64,000 bases of DNA from contig NZ_CP132745.1 of NCBI RefSeq assembly GCF_037477895.1, positions 186,001-250,000 of the forward strand. Direction: 5' to 3'. Source of the DNA: Mycetohabitans endofungorum (lineage in GTDB: Bacteria > Pseudomonadota > Gammaproteobacteria > Burkholderiales > Burkholderiaceae). The notes under the pieces were generated by a model, which saw only the letters and a program-made list of their open reading frames with translations, was not told the origin of the DNA and ran no database searches. The translations under genes and the position numbers were made by a program. The number at the start of each line of letters is the position of its first letter. Within the stretch, counting starts at the first letter, position 1. This document shows, piece after piece, positions 18,876 through 28,834 of the stretch.

Positions 18876-20915
18876 TCAGCCGGCCTCGCCAGAGCGGGGG
18901 CGGGCGATGCCCAGCCTGGCCAGCCGCCGGTACAGTGTGGCACGCGACATGCCCAGTGCACGTGCAGCGCGCGTTGCGTGCCAGCGATGCTCAGCCAGTG
19001 CGTCCAGGATCCTGGATCGCTCGATGGCCAGCATATCGTAGGCGTGTGTGTTACCGAACCGCTCGCTCGTTGCATCGCCGTTCGTGGCGTGCCATGCTAT
19101 GCCTGCGTGCGACGGATGCGGTGATTGCGCCAGGGTATCGAGCTGCGAGCGAACATCGGCCGGCAGGTGCGCTGCTGTGATCAGCTGCGTATCGCAAAGC
19201 AGGCACGCGTAGCGTAGTACGTTGCGCAGTTGCCGGACATTGCCCGGCCATGGGTGGCGCGCCAGCCGTGCAAGCAGCGTGCTGTCGAGCGTGAGCGCAC
19301 GGGGCACACGCCGCGCCTCGTCCTGGAATACAGTGACGATCACATCTTCGATATCGGCTCGATCGCGTAACGCCGGCATCGTCAGTACGACGCCGCTGAG
19401 CCGATAATACAAATCCTCGCGGAACCGCCCGGAGGCGACCATCGCGCTTAGGTCGCGGTGGGTTGCGCAAATCACGCTTAGATCGACCTGTACTGGCGTA
19501 TCGGCACCCAACGGTAATACCTCACCTTCAGCGAGCACGCGTAGCAGCCGCGTTTGCAGATCGATCGGCATGTCGCCGATTTCATCGAGGAACAGTATGC
19601 CGCCGTCGGCTTGCGCGATGCGTCCGCGTGCGCCTTTTGAGCGTGCGCCGGTGAACGCGCCAGGCGCATAGCCGAACAACTCGCTCTCGATCAGCGATTC
19701 CGGAATGGCGCCGCAGTTTACGGCAATGAAGGGCTGTTTGCTTCGTTCGCCAGACGCATGGATGGCCTTAGCGAACATTTCCTTGCCGGCGCCTGTTTCG
19801 CCTAGGATCAGGATGGGCAGGTGTTCGCCCGACAGTCGCAACGCGATGCGTGCATTGCGCGCGATCACCGGGTCACGGCTGTCGAGAAATACGCGCATCG
19901 ACGGCGGCGCTGCCCGCGCCGGTGCATCGTCGGCTGTGCGAGGGAGTGCCGGAAAGCTGGGCGCCGACGGCTGCCACGGTGACATGCCTGCCTGCGGCGC
20001 GCGTATCCGCGCGTACAGCCTATCGCCCGTGGCACGCGAGCGCAGCGCGGTCATTCGCTGCAGACCGTCGATGGGAAGCAGGTCCGCGTCACGCACGTCG
20101 AACAACATCGACAGATGCGCAGGCGCACCCGACGCGAGCATCGGAAACCGCTGCTTGGCCTCACGGTTTGCCGCGACAATGGCGCCACTGTCATCGAACG
20201 CAATGAGCACTTCCGGATTCACCTCGACGAAGTGCGGGTTGTCGTGACCGAACAACAGCCAGTACTGCGCTGTTTGTTTCACGAAGTATCCATCCTCGAT
20301 CAACTGCGCAGTATGCCGTACCAGTTGATGGACGATGCTCTGGCTGTCCGCGCCATCGGGCGACTGCAGCGCGGACGCATCCACGACGCCGATCAGCTTG
20401 CCGTCCGGTGCGAGGATCGGCGCGGCGGTGCACGTGAGGGTCGTGAACAGTGAACGGAAATGATCGACCTTATGCACGGTCATCGGCGCGCATTCGGCGA
20501 GTGCGCTACCGATACCGCAGGTGCCTTGCTCGCGCTCGGACCAGCAGGACCCGATGTACAGCCCCACTTCCTTGTACTGACGGCGCAAATGCGAATCGAC
20601 TCGGTAGTCGACCGTCACACCTTGCGCATTGGCCAGCAGCACGCAGTAGCCGGCGCTGCGCAGCGTGTCATGCAGGCGCGACAGGTATTGACCGGAGGCG
20701 AGCAGGAAATCCTCTTCCTGTTGTTGGATCTGCTTAAGCTCGTACGCCGTCAGGATCCGCGGCGATGCCGGCGATGTCGGGTCGATGCCATACAGTTGTA
20801 GTGATCTGTGCCACGACGACAGCAGCCGCGGGTTGGTATCCGGAGAATCACTTGTGCCATTGCGGACTGCATCGATCACACGGTCCACGTGGGCGGTTTT
20901 CGGATCCCTTGCCAT
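18876..20915 (-). CDS. Sigma-54-dependent activator, AcoR-like (GAF, AAA+, Fis HTH)
   Basis: The 679-residue regulator has the AcoR-type N-terminus (PRLLSSWHRSLQLYGIDP), a GAF domain (about residues 80-200, with CWSEREQGTCGIG), a PAS-like region (about 230-280), the AAA+ domain and a C-terminal Fis helix-turn-helix (ARALGMSRATLYRRL, about 655). Walker A is GETGAGKE near 378 and the sigma-54 contact motif GAFTGA is intact near 427. AcoR-like proteins usually activate genes for acetoin, alcohol or aldehyde oxidation, often next to them, but no such target is adjacent here. It is convergent with the glycosyltransferase gene and separated from it by about 180 bases. Confidence 0.9.
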   Translation of the reverse strand: MARDPKTAHVDRVIDAVRNGTSDSPDTNPRLLSSWHRSLQLYGIDPTSPASPRILTAYELKQIQQQEEDFLLASGQYLSRLHDTLRSAGYCVLLANAQGVTVDYRVDSHLRRQYKEVGLYIGSCWSEREQGTCGIGSALAECAPMTVHKVDHFRSLFTTLTCTAAPILAPDGKLIGVVDASALQSPDGADSQSIVHQLVRHTAQLIEDGYFVKQTAQYWLLFGHDNPHFVEVNPEVLIAFDDSGAIVAANREAKQRFPMLASGAPAHLSMLFDVRDADLLPIDGLQRMTALRSRATGDRLYARIRAPQAGMSPWQPSAPSFPALPRTADDAPARAAPPSMRVFLDSRDPVIARNARIALRLSGEHLPILILGETGAGKEMFAKAIHASGERSKQPFIAVNCGAIPESLIESELFGYAPGAFTGARSKGARGRIAQADGGILFLDEIGDMPIDLQTRLLRVLAEGEVLPLGADTPVQVDLSVICATHRDLSAMVASGRFREDLYYRLSGVVLTMPALRDRADIEDVIVTVFQDEARRVPRALTLDSTLLARLARHPWPGNVRQLRNVLRYACLLCDTQLITAAHLPADVRSQLDTLAQSPHPSHAGIAWHATNGDATSERFGNTHAYDMLAIERSRILDALAEHRWHATRAARALGMSRATLYRRLARLGIARPRSGEAG

Positions 20916-21355
20916 GAAGTCACCAGCCTTCAGCCGTCATACGCCTGATTGTTCTGTCGTATCCCGCAGACATTCGAGGACCGTATTCCCCCGCCCATCT
21001 TCCATTTGCGAATGTATCAGTGTATCGATGCGTGAGACACTGTGTGCCGAGCCCATGAATCGCCTCGCCGGCCCCGTCAATCGCGGCCGGCGGCCCAATG
21101 CGCGTACATCCCGCACTCGGCCGGTGGTGCTGCATGAGTCAAAAGTGTCTCAAACCATCATTTGTATGTGAGGATGCCGAAACTCGTAAACATTTGCAAG
21201 AGTTCGTTTTTTACGACAGCTCGACACCAATGGCATGGTCGTTGCTTTTAACAGTGTGAATCGGACGGCGATCGTTGCTCAGCCGTCAGGTAAATGAAAT
21301 AAGTTGAAAGAATAATGAAATGTTAGCGTAAGTCGTTGCTCGCAGCAATGGGCGG
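20916..21355. other. Intergenic region between divergent regulators
   Basis: About 440 bases between the AcoR-like gene (-) and the response-regulator gene (+). It should hold both promoters. No coding frame, RNA gene or strong repeat was recognised. Confidence 0.4.
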
Positions 21356-22234
21356 ATGTGGTTCAGTGCGACGCGGGCAGGCGCCACAACCTTATGGACT
21401 ACTATGCTTTGTGCCAACGATCGAAATAGTAACCCGCTCCAGTTACCGCGTGCGGGACAACTGGACGCCCCGGCCAACGTCACGTGCCTGTTGGACGACG
21501 GCGCCGCGGGCTTGACCGTCGCAGTGCTGGCCCAGAACGTGGGGCTTCATGCGCGTGTCAGGACTGCGCTGCAGGAATACGGGATCGCCTGCTGCCCATT
21601 TGGCGACGACATCTCCCTGGTCCGGGCGGTATCCCGCCATGCATTCAGTGCGGTGCTGCTCGATGCGACGGCAGGCGTCGATCCGCTGCAGCCCATCCTG
21701 GCGCGTCGGCTGTGCTATCGCGCGCTGTTGATGCCGGTGATACTGGTTGGCGTGGCAGACGACGTGGCGAGCAGCAAGGCGGTACTCGAGTCGGGTGCCG
21801 ACGACATCGTGTTGGCTCCAGTCAACGCGCGCGATTTGATGACCCGGCTGCAACTCGCGATACTACGTCATCGCCGCGACGTGCACGCGCGCGAAGGGCG
21901 GGAGCCTGTATTGCAGCGTGGCGAGTACCGGCTGGATCGGGGTGCGTGCACGGTATCGGTGCGGGACAGACAAGTGCGGCTGACGCCGCGCGAATTCGAG
22001 ATCGCATGGATACTGTTCTCGAACGAAGGCGAATACGTCAGCCGTGAACATATCACGCGCACGATATGGCCTGGTTCCGACAAACGCGTTGATGGCGCCC
22101 TGGACCAACACATTTACAAGCTACGCAAGAAGCTCGCGCTCAACGGCGAGAGCGGATGGGCGATTCAGCCGCTATATGGGCACGGATACCGTGTCGTCGC
22201 ACTGGATGCCACGGGGCCGCGACAGGCGGCGTAA
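21356..22234 (+). CDS. Atypical OmpR/PhoB-type response regulator
   Basis: The C-terminal 100 residues form a clear OmpR-type winged helix (VRLTPREFEIAWILFSNEGE, VDGALDQHIYKLRKKL, GHGYRVV). The N-terminal receiver-like domain keeps an Asp in AVLLDA. At the place of the usual GADDYLxKPF motif it has GADDIVLAPV, so the lysine normally needed for phosphorylation signalling is replaced by alanine. This suggests an atypical or phosphorylation-independent receiver. No histidine kinase gene is adjacent. The start is uncertain: ATG at 21356 and ATG at 21404 are both possible, and neither has a good ribosome binding site. Confidence 0.82.
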   Translation: MWFSATRAGATTLWTTMLCANDRNSNPLQLPRAGQLDAPANVTCLLDDGAAGLTVAVLAQNVGLHARVRTALQEYGIACCPFGDDISLVRAVSRHAFSAVLLDATAGVDPLQPILARRLCYRALLMPVILVGVADDVASSKAVLESGADDIVLAPVNARDLMTRLQLAILRHRRDVHAREGREPVLQRGEYRLDRGACTVSVRDRQVRLTPREFEIAWILFSNEGEYVSREHITRTIWPGSDKRVDGALDQHIYKLRKKLALNGESGWAIQPLYGHGYRVVALDATGPRQAA

Positions 22235-22264
22235 GTGGCACCACGTCGGCTTGGCAACAGCGGA

Positions 22265-22474
22265 TCAGTCTTCGATGCGCAGTCCGACTTTGAGGCTGAC
22301 CTGCCAGTGAATGACCTTGCCACTCTCGATATGGCCGCGCGTGTCGGTGACCTCAAACCAATGCAGGTTGCGCAAGGTCCGTGACGCTTTCTCGATTGCG
22401 TTCTCGATAGCGTGCTGGATGGATTGCGTCGACGATCCAGTCAATTCGATCTGTTTATACACGTGGTCGCTCAT
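22265..22474 (-). CDS. Dodecin (flavin-binding)
   Basis: A 69-residue protein beginning [13 protein letters not shown], with [29 protein letters not shown] and [14 protein letters not shown], which is the full dodecin pattern including the flavin-stacking Trp. Dodecins assemble into hollow dodecamers that bind and buffer flavins. The start at 22474 is supported by GGGAG eight bases upstream. It is convergent with the response regulator and appears to be a single gene. Confidence 0.93.
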   Translation of the reverse strand: MSDHVYKQIELTGSSTQSIQHAIENAIEKASRTLRNLHWFEVTDTRGHIESGKVIHWQVSLKVGLRIED

Positions 22475-22669
22475 GGTTTTCTCCCGGCAAAGTGGACGAC
22501 GCTGGCGGCGCGTCGTCGCGTTCAGTCTTGCATGCTTGTAGCACGGCGTATGCCAGCCGCCGCACGCGCCGCGCGTGTGGCATGATGGTGCGCTGACAAG
22601 GCACGACAGGGGCAGCGAAGCCAATCCGCGTAGCGCGCGAACAGCTTGACGTCGCCGCAGGGTGAGCGG

Positions 22670-24265
22670 CTAGTGTGGTGCCGACGTATCGACGGCGGGC
22701 GAGCCCATGGCCTGGAACAACGATGCGGTATCTGCTAGCCGCGCGACGCGCGCGCGTATCGCATTGATACGCACCGAGTGCGCCTGCTGTTCGCTGGCGC
22801 GGACCGCCGATATCGGTAATGCCCCCAGCTCATGGCGTTGTCTTGCTGCTTGCGCGGCTTGTTCGGCCGCCTGCTGCGCGGCAAGCACGGCTGCCTGCGT
22901 GCGGGCATCGTGCTCCAGCGCGACAAGCGTATCAGCCACGTCGCGGAACGCGTCCAGCACAGTTTGCCGGTACTGGTCGAGCGCCGCATCATAGGCGTGG
23001 AGCGCAGCCCTGCGCTGCGCGCGCAGGGCGCCGCCATGGAACAGCGGCTGAGTCAGACTGGTGCCGATGTTCCACAGACGACCGGCGGCACGGGTCGCCA
23101 ACGGCCAACTCAAGCCGCCCTGGCCCCACGACGCCGACAAGCTCAGGCTTGGAAACATCTGTGCGGTCGCGACGCCGACCTCGGCTGCCGCCGCCTGCAC
23201 CGCTGCGTCGGCAGCGAGCACGTCCGGACGCTCGTGCAGCAGCTCCGACGGCAGTGATACGGGCACGGTGTCTGGCAATATGAGGCGGTCCAGCGCGAGG
23301 TCTTCGGGCGCTGCGTCCGGCGTGCGGCCCATTAACACCGCCAGGGCATGCCGTGCCGCGAGCCATTGCGCGCGCAGTGGCGGCAATGCGGATGCGGCCG
23401 CCTGCGCGTTTTGACGCGCATTCAGGGCATCGACCCGCGAGGCGGCGCCCAGTGCGACGCGCTTGTTCGTGTCGTCGGCTTCGGCTGCTGCCAGTGCGGC
23501 GATGCGTTCTTGGGCATCCCATTGTTCGTGCAGCGACGCCGCGGCTAGCGCGGCGCTGACGATATTGGCCGCGAGCGCGCGGCGTGCGGCGTCGAACTGG
23601 TACGACTGGACATCGACCTGCCGGGACAACGCTTGGTTAGCCAGCCGTGCTGCACCGAACAGATCAATCATGTAGTTCGCACGAACTTGTCCGACAAAGG
23701 TGTTGTAGCGCAACGTCGGCGGCCCCTGAATGGGCATGCTCAGCGCCCGTTGGCGCTGCACCTGCCCTCCGGCGTCGATTGACGGCAGCATAGATTCTCC
23801 GATCTGCGCACGCAGTTGTTCACGTGCGGCGGCGAGGGTTTTTTCCGCTGCCGCCAGCGTGGCGTTATTACGCAGCCCTTCGTTGACCCACGCGTTGAGG
23901 GTGTCGGACTGATACAGCATCCACCAGCGCGGCACGGCACGCGCGCCAAGCGCGAAGCGCTGCGCTACGCCTCCCGCCGTTACGCTCTGCGCTGCACCGG
24001 GCTGTGCGGCATAGTGGAGCGGCGCAGGCGGCGTGGGCCGTTCGCTCAGCGCGAATGCGCACCCGCCGAGTAGCGTGGCACACGCCGCGGCGACGCATGC
24101 TGTCGTTACGGCCGCCGCTCGCCTGTCGGCGGCGCGGTGCGGATGGATCCCACAGGTGAGTGACGGGCGTAAGCTAGGCCTGCGCTTTGACATGAGGGAC
24201 AAGCTCAGCATGGACTCCGGCGTCGGCGAGGGTGATAACAGCGCGCTCGGCAAACGGCGCATCAT
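22670..24265 (-). CDS. Outer-membrane efflux lipoprotein, OprM/NodT family
   Basis: The start at 24265 overlaps the end of the RND pump gene (ATGA) and follows AGGAGG at good spacing. The product has about 531 residues. After an unusually long N-terminal region there is a signal with the lipobox LLGGC (about residue 69), followed by two repeated TolC-type helical segments with YFPSLSL-like repeats (QMFPSLSLSASWG) and TQPLFHGG. It forms the trimeric outer-membrane channel of the efflux system encoded just upstream in the same operon. A start at one of the internal Met codons would give a more normal signal peptide length. Confidence 0.9.
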   Translation of the reverse strand: MMRRLPSALLSPSPTPESMLSLSLMSKRRPSLRPSLTCGIHPHRAADRRAAAVTTACVAAACATLLGGCAFALSERPTPPAPLHYAAQPGAAQSVTAGGVAQRFALGARAVPRWWMLYQSDTLNAWVNEGLRNNATLAAAEKTLAAAREQLRAQIGESMLPSIDAGGQVQRQRALSMPIQGPPTLRYNTFVGQVRANYMIDLFGAARLANQALSRQVDVQSYQFDAARRALAANIVSAALAAASLHEQWDAQERIAALAAAEADDTNKRVALGAASRVDALNARQNAQAAASALPPLRAQWLAARHALAVLMGRTPDAAPEDLALDRLILPDTVPVSLPSELLHERPDVLAADAAVQAAAAEVGVATAQMFPSLSLSASWGQGGLSWPLATRAAGRLWNIGTSLTQPLFHGGALRAQRRAALHAYDAALDQYRQTVLDAFRDVADTLVALEHDARTQAAVLAAQQAAEQAAQAARQRHELGALPISAVRASEQQAHSVRINAIRARVARLADTASLFQAMGSPAVDTSAPH

Positions 24266-27200
24266 CGTGCCTCCTGCGGTGGTTGGGTTTCGTCGTTGCG
24301 CACGCGGAACCACGTGGCGTACAGCGCGGGTAGGTAGAACAGCGTCAATACGGTGGCGCTGGTAATACCGCCCATCAGTGCAGTTGCCATCGGGCCGAAG
24401 AAATTGCTGCGCAGCAGCGGGATCAACGCTAGCACCGCAGCGGCGGCAGTCAGTGTGATAGGCCTGAAACGGCGTACCGTCGCGCCGACGATGGCAGCAA
24501 GGCGGCCGTGTCCTGCCGCGATATCCTGCTCGATCTGGTCGACCAGGATCACGGAGTTACGCATGATGATGCCGAACATCGCGATTACGCCGAGCAGCGC
24601 GACGAAGCCGAACGGCTGGCCGAACGCGAGCAGCGCGGCGACCACGCCGATCAATCCGAGCGGTGCGGTTAACACCACCATCATGACGCGTGAGAAGCTC
24701 TGCAGCTGGATCATCAGCAAGGTCAGCACAGCGATGACCATTAGCGGCAGTTGCGCATTGATCGATGCTTGCGCCTTTGCGTTTTCCTCGACCGAGCCGC
24801 CGACTTCGATGCGGTAGCCTACCGGCAGCTTCGCACGCAGCCCCGCCAATGCCTTGTCGATCGATTCGGTGACGTCGATGCCCTGTGCGCCGCCGCGCAC
24901 ATCGGACTGCACCGTGATCGTCGGTTGCCGATCGCGCTCCCAGATCACCGCGTATTCGAGCCCGTACGACAGCCGCCCGAGCGTGCCGAGCGGCACCGGC
25001 CCGGACGGCGTGGGCATCGCTAGCGACGCGAGCGCCGACGGGTCGACACGCTCGTTGCGGGGCGCGCGCAAGTCCACCCCGATCAGCTTGTCGCGCTCGC
25101 GATATTGCGTGACAGTGTAGCCGGACAGCGACATCTGTAGGAAGCTAGCAATATCCTGCGACGATACGCCTAACTCGCGAGCCTTGGCCTGATCAACCAC
25201 AAAATGCACCGAGCGCTGCCCGGGCTCGTCCCAGTCGAATTGAACGTTGCGCGTGCGAGTGTCGTCCTGCATCACTGAGGCGACCTGTGTGGCGATGGCG
25301 CGTACCGTCGCGATGTCGTCGCCGCTGACGCGGAATTGCACCGGATAGCCGATCGGCGGGCCGTTTTCTAGTCGGGACAGCCGCGTGCGAACACCACTGA
25401 AGTCGGTCGCGAGCTTGTCGTCGAGGAAGCGCGCGAGCGCGTCACGATCCTGGATAGACTTTGCGGTGATGACGAACTGTGCGAAGTTGGGCAGTTGCAG
25501 TTGCTGGTCCAGCGGCAGGTAGAAGCGCGGCGCGCCGCTGCCCACGAAGCTGATCGCATGGTCAATCCCCGGCTGCTCTTTAAGTAGCGCCTCGATGCGC
25601 TGCGTTTCCCGCAACGTCGCGTCGAATGATGCGCTTTCGGTCAGCCGCACGTCGATCAACAACTCCGGCCGGTCCGAACTCGGGAAGAACTGCTGCGCGA
25701 CCAGACCGAAGCCGCCGAGCGCGACCACGAAAAGGACGAGCGTCACGGCCAGCACGGCGAAGCGGCGCTTGACGCACCAGGTGATCCATACGCGCAGGCG
25801 GGCGTAAAAGCGCGTGTCGTAAATATCGTGCTCGTGTTCGTGCCCATTCTGTTGCTGGTGTCCGTGTACTTGCTCCTGCCCCTGTTCGTCTGCGTGCCCC
25901 CGCACTTGGGGAACAGTGGGTCGCTTGCGCTCGGGCAGCATGTGATAGCCGAGCAGCGGGATCACGATCACCGCGGCGAGCCACGATAACAGCAAAGCAA
26001 TGGCTGATACCTCAAAGATCGAGCGGGTGTATTCGCCGGTGGCGGACTTGGCCAACGCGATCGGCAGGAAACCGGACACGGTTACTAGCGTGCCGGTAAG
26101 CATTGGAAACGCGGTGCTGGTGTACGCGAATGCAGCGGCTTTCGCGCGGCTCCAGCCTTGTTCGAGCTTGACTGCCATCATCTCGACCGCAATGATTGCA
26201 TCATCGACCAGCAGGCCGAGAGCAAGCACCAGCGTGCCAAGCGACACCTTATGTAGCCCGATATTGAACACGCCCATCACCAGCGCGGTCACGGCCAGCA
26301 CGATAGGGATCGAGATGACCACGACCATCCCGGTGCGCAGCCCGAGCGATACGAGGCTGACCACCAGCACGATGCCAACCGCTTCGGCGACGGCCCGCAT
26401 AAAGTCGTCCACAGAATGCGACACGGCGTGCGGCATGCTGGAGACCTCGGTCAGTGCCACCCCGGCAGGCAATTGCGTGCGCAACTGCACGACGCGTGCG
26501 TTCAGCGCCTTGCCGAGCTTGATCACGTCGCCGTCTGGCTGCATCGTCACGCCGATGCCCAGCACCGGGCGGCTGTTGAAGCGCATCTGCGTGACCGGCG
26601 GATCATCGTAGTCGCGGCGGATCGTGGCGATGTCGCCCAGCCGGAACGAACGGTTGTTGATGCGCACCAGCGTATCGGCGAGCGCGTCAACATGATCGTA
26701 TTGGCCGCTCGGCCGCACGAATAGGCGATCATCGGCAGTGGTCAGCACGCCGGCCGCCGCGACGGCGTTTTGCGTGTTGATCGCATCGGCGAGTTGTTGG
26801 GGGCTGATGCTGAGCCGGGACAACTGTGCGTTCGAAATCTCGATATAGATATGCTGGTTCGGATCGCCGAAGTAATCGACTTTGGCGACGCCCGGCACGC
26901 GCAGCAACTCGCTGCGCAGCTGGTCTGCATAGTCGTGCAGCTGTGCGGCAGAAAACCCGTCGCCCTCCAGCGCATAGATGTTCGTGTAGACGTCGCCGAA
27001 CTCGTCGTTGAAAAACGGTCCCTGCACGCCGGGTGGCAAGGTATAGGCGATGTCGCCGATCTTCTTGCGGACCTGGTACCACGTGTCCGGCACGGTCGAG
27101 GCCGGGGCCGAATCCTTGATCGCGAAGAACAGCAGCGACTCACCAGGGCGCGAATAGCTGCGCAGGAAGTCAAGCTTTGGGGTTTCCTGCAGCTTGCGTG

Positions 27201-27453
27201 CGATCCGGTCGGTGATTTGCTGCTGGACCTGTTGGGCATCGGCGCCGGGCCACCTTGTCTGGATCACCATCACCTTGAAGGTGAACGGTGGATCTTCCGA
27301 TTGCGACAGATTCCGGTACGACAGAATGCCGGCAAGTGTCACCAGCACCAGCACGAAGACTACCAATGCCTGGTGCCGCAGTGTCCAGGCGGACAGATTG
27401 AAGCGTCCTTCGTCGTACGAATGACCGGGCGGTTGGTATTGAGCGCCGGTCAT
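24262..27453 (-). CDS. RND-family efflux pump, inner-membrane subunit with a His-rich cytoplasmic loop
   Basis: The start at 27453 overlaps the stop of the membrane-fusion gene (ATGA) and follows GGAGG. The 1063-residue protein has the RND plan of twelve helices and two large periplasmic loops. The proton-relay pair DD is present in TM4 (GLLVDDAIIAVEMM, about residue 407). It resembles HAE1-type drug pumps. Unusual is the loop between TM6 and TM7 (about residues 515-550). It is longer than usual and rich in His, Gln and Glu, including VHGHQQQNGHEHEHD, a typical metal-binding composition. Whether this loop senses metal or is only a low-complexity insertion cannot be told. It is in an operon with its MFP and channel genes and is probably controlled by the divergent TetR gene. 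Confidence 0.95.
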   Translation of the reverse strand: MTGAQYQPPGHSYDEGRFNLSAWTLRHQALVVFVLVLVTLAGILSYRNLSQSEDPPFTFKVMVIQTRWPGADAQQVQQQITDRIARKLQETPKLDFLRSYSRPGESLLFFAIKDSAPASTVPDTWYQVRKKIGDIAYTLPPGVQGPFFNDEFGDVYTNIYALEGDGFSAAQLHDYADQLRSELLRVPGVAKVDYFGDPNQHIYIEISNAQLSRLSISPQQLADAINTQNAVAAAGVLTTADDRLFVRPSGQYDHVDALADTLVRINNRSFRLGDIATIRRDYDDPPVTQMRFNSRPVLGIGVTMQPDGDVIKLGKALNARVVQLRTQLPAGVALTEVSSMPHAVSHSVDDFMRAVAEAVGIVLVVSLVSLGLRTGMVVVISIPIVLAVTALVMGVFNIGLHKVSLGTLVLALGLLVDDAIIAVEMMAVKLEQGWSRAKAAAFAYTSTAFPMLTGTLVTVSGFLPIALAKSATGEYTRSIFEVSAIALLLSWLAAVIVIPLLGYHMLPERKRPTVPQVRGHADEQGQEQVHGHQQQNGHEHEHDIYDTRFYARLRVWITWCVKRRFAVLAVTLVLFVVALGGFGLVAQQFFPSSDRPELLIDVRLTESASFDATLRETQRIEALLKEQPGIDHAISFVGSGAPRFYLPLDQQLQLPNFAQFVITAKSIQDRDALARFLDDKLATDFSGVRTRLSRLENGPPIGYPVQFRVSGDDIATVRAIATQVASVMQDDTRTRNVQFDWDEPGQRSVHFVVDQAKARELGVSSQDIASFLQMSLSGYTVTQYRERDKLIGVDLRAPRNERVDPSALASLAMPTPSGPVPLGTLGRLSYGLEYAVIWERDRQPTITVQSDVRGGAQGIDVTESIDKALAGLRAKLPVGYRIEVGGSVEENAKAQASINAQLPLMVIAVLTLLMIQLQSFSRVMMVVLTAPLGLIGVVAALLAFGQPFGFVALLGVIAMFGIIMRNSVILVDQIEQDIAAGHGRLAAIVGATVRRFRPITLTAAAAVLALIPLLRSNFFGPMATALMGGITSATVLTLFYLPALYATWFRVRNDETQPPQEAR

Positions 27454-28670
27454 AGCGAGAAATCCTCCGGATGCAGCGGCGCGACGGGCTTGACCTGCTC
27501 GCCCGCGCTGACCGTGTGCACGCCGCGTAGCACGACGCGCTCGCCGTCGGTCAGTCCGGCGCTGATCACCACGGTGCGCTCGGTGTAGTGCGACACTGTG
27601 ACCGGCCGCAGTTCCAGCGTGCCCACGTCCTGTTTGCGCGCGTCGCGCGACTGGCCGGTGTCGCGCGACGCGGCATTGGCACGAATCACCCATACCGCGG
27701 GGCGTTCATTTTGATGGAACAGTGCGGTGGCGGGCAGGACGATGTCATGGTTGATCGCACGCGCAGCGTCCGGCTGGAAGGCCACGCGGGCGGTCATGCC
27801 CAGGCGCACCGTGTCGGCGCTGCCGCGGGGCAGCGCGAGCGTAAGCTTAGCGCGATAGGTCCGGCTGGCCGGATCAGCGGACGGCGCCAACTCGCGCAGC
27901 GTTGCGGTGAACGCCTGCTCAGGCAACGCAGTAAGCGTGACGCTGGCCTTCGCGCCGGGACCGATGAAAGCCAGTGTGCGCTCCGGCAGATCGCAGATCA
28001 CGTCCAGCGCGTCGGACCACGCGAGCTGGTAGACCGCTTGTCCAGCCGACAGGTTCTGCCCAGTGTCGGCCAGTTCCTGTGTGATCACTCCCGCGTGGTC
28101 GGCGGCGAGCGTGGTGTAGCTGAGCTGATCCTTTGCCAGCGCGGCTTGCTGAGCGGCGGCGTCGCGCTGCGCGAGGGCCGTGGCATGATTGTCCTCGGTT
28201 TGCTCGAGTTGCAGCTTGCTGATCAAGTTTGACTGCGCCTGCGCGCGGTCGCGCTCGAGTTGTTGTCGGGCGAACAGCAGTCGGTGCTCGGCCGCGCTCA
28301 ACTGTGCGGCGGCGCTCGCGGCCTTCTTGCGCGCATCGGCGGGATCGAGTTGCGCGATGATCTGACCGGCGCGCACGGCCTCGCCCAGATGGACCCGGCG
28401 CTCGATCAGTTTGCCGCTGACGCGAAACGACAGCGACGTCGAGAATCGCGCGGCCACTTCGCCGGGAACGGTTGTTACGGCAACGGCGCTAGCTGTGGCG
28501 CTGTGCACAGTGGCCGCCACCACCGGTCGAGCCGGCACGTCAGGGGCGACACGGTCGCGGCACGCGTTGAGCAGCACGAGCGCGGCCAGCGCGCTGGCGA
28601 CGGCGGTATTGCACGGCGCCAGGCGCGCGCGACGACGCGGGGCGGAATGCAGCAAGACGAGAGCTTTCAC
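27450..28670 (-). CDS. RND efflux membrane-fusion protein (periplasmic adaptor lipoprotein)
   Basis: The protein has a lipoprotein signal ending in LVLLNAC, a biotinyl-lipoyl-like half (GKLIERRVHLGEAVRAGQII), a coiled-coil hairpin (about residues 115-180), a second lipoyl half (AGVITQELADTGQNLSAGQ), and beta-barrel and membrane-proximal domains. It links the pump to the outer-membrane channel. I prefer the GTG at 28670 because GGAG lies seven bases before it; a GTG at 28724 in the same frame would add 18 residues. It is the first gene of the three-gene efflux operon and ends in an ATGA overlap with the pump gene. Confidence 0.9.
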   Translation of the reverse strand: MKALVLLHSAPRRRARLAPCNTAVASALAALVLLNACRDRVAPDVPARPVVAATVHSATASAVAVTTVPGEVAARFSTSLSFRVSGKLIERRVHLGEAVRAGQIIAQLDPADARKKAASAAAQLSAAEHRLLFARQQLERDRAQAQSNLISKLQLEQTEDNHATALAQRDAAAQQAALAKDQLSYTTLAADHAGVITQELADTGQNLSAGQAVYQLAWSDALDVICDLPERTLAFIGPGAKASVTLTALPEQAFTATLRELAPSADPASRTYRAKLTLALPRGSADTVRLGMTARVAFQPDAARAINHDIVLPATALFHQNERPAVWVIRANAASRDTGQSRDARKQDVGTLELRPVTVSHYTERTVVISAGLTDGERVVLRGVHTVSAGEQVKPVAPLHPEDFSL

Positions 28671-28804
28671 GGCAACTCCGGCGAGAGGCGGCAGACGCAA
28701 TGAGCCGATGCGTCGCCCGGACACGCCTCTGATGCGCGTGGCACCGCACCCGCCCGCTGAATACTAGGTCACATTCTAATGCACAGTTGTATCTGAATGC
28801 AAAG

Positions 28805-28816
28805 ACGTATTTACGT
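28805..28816. promoter_or_regulatory. Candidate TetR operator
   Basis: A perfect palindrome ACGTA-TT-TACGT lies in the gap between the divergent efflux operon and the TetR gene, 18 bases before the TetR start. Its position fits autoregulation together with repression of the efflux operon. The assignment is from position and symmetry only. Confidence 0.45.
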
Positions 28817-28834
28817 GGTCGATGGTGATACCAT

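Noticed and set aside
24750-28760. Long frames antisense to the RND pump and its adaptor gene
   Set aside because: They mirror the codon structure of clear genes and have no recognisable product.
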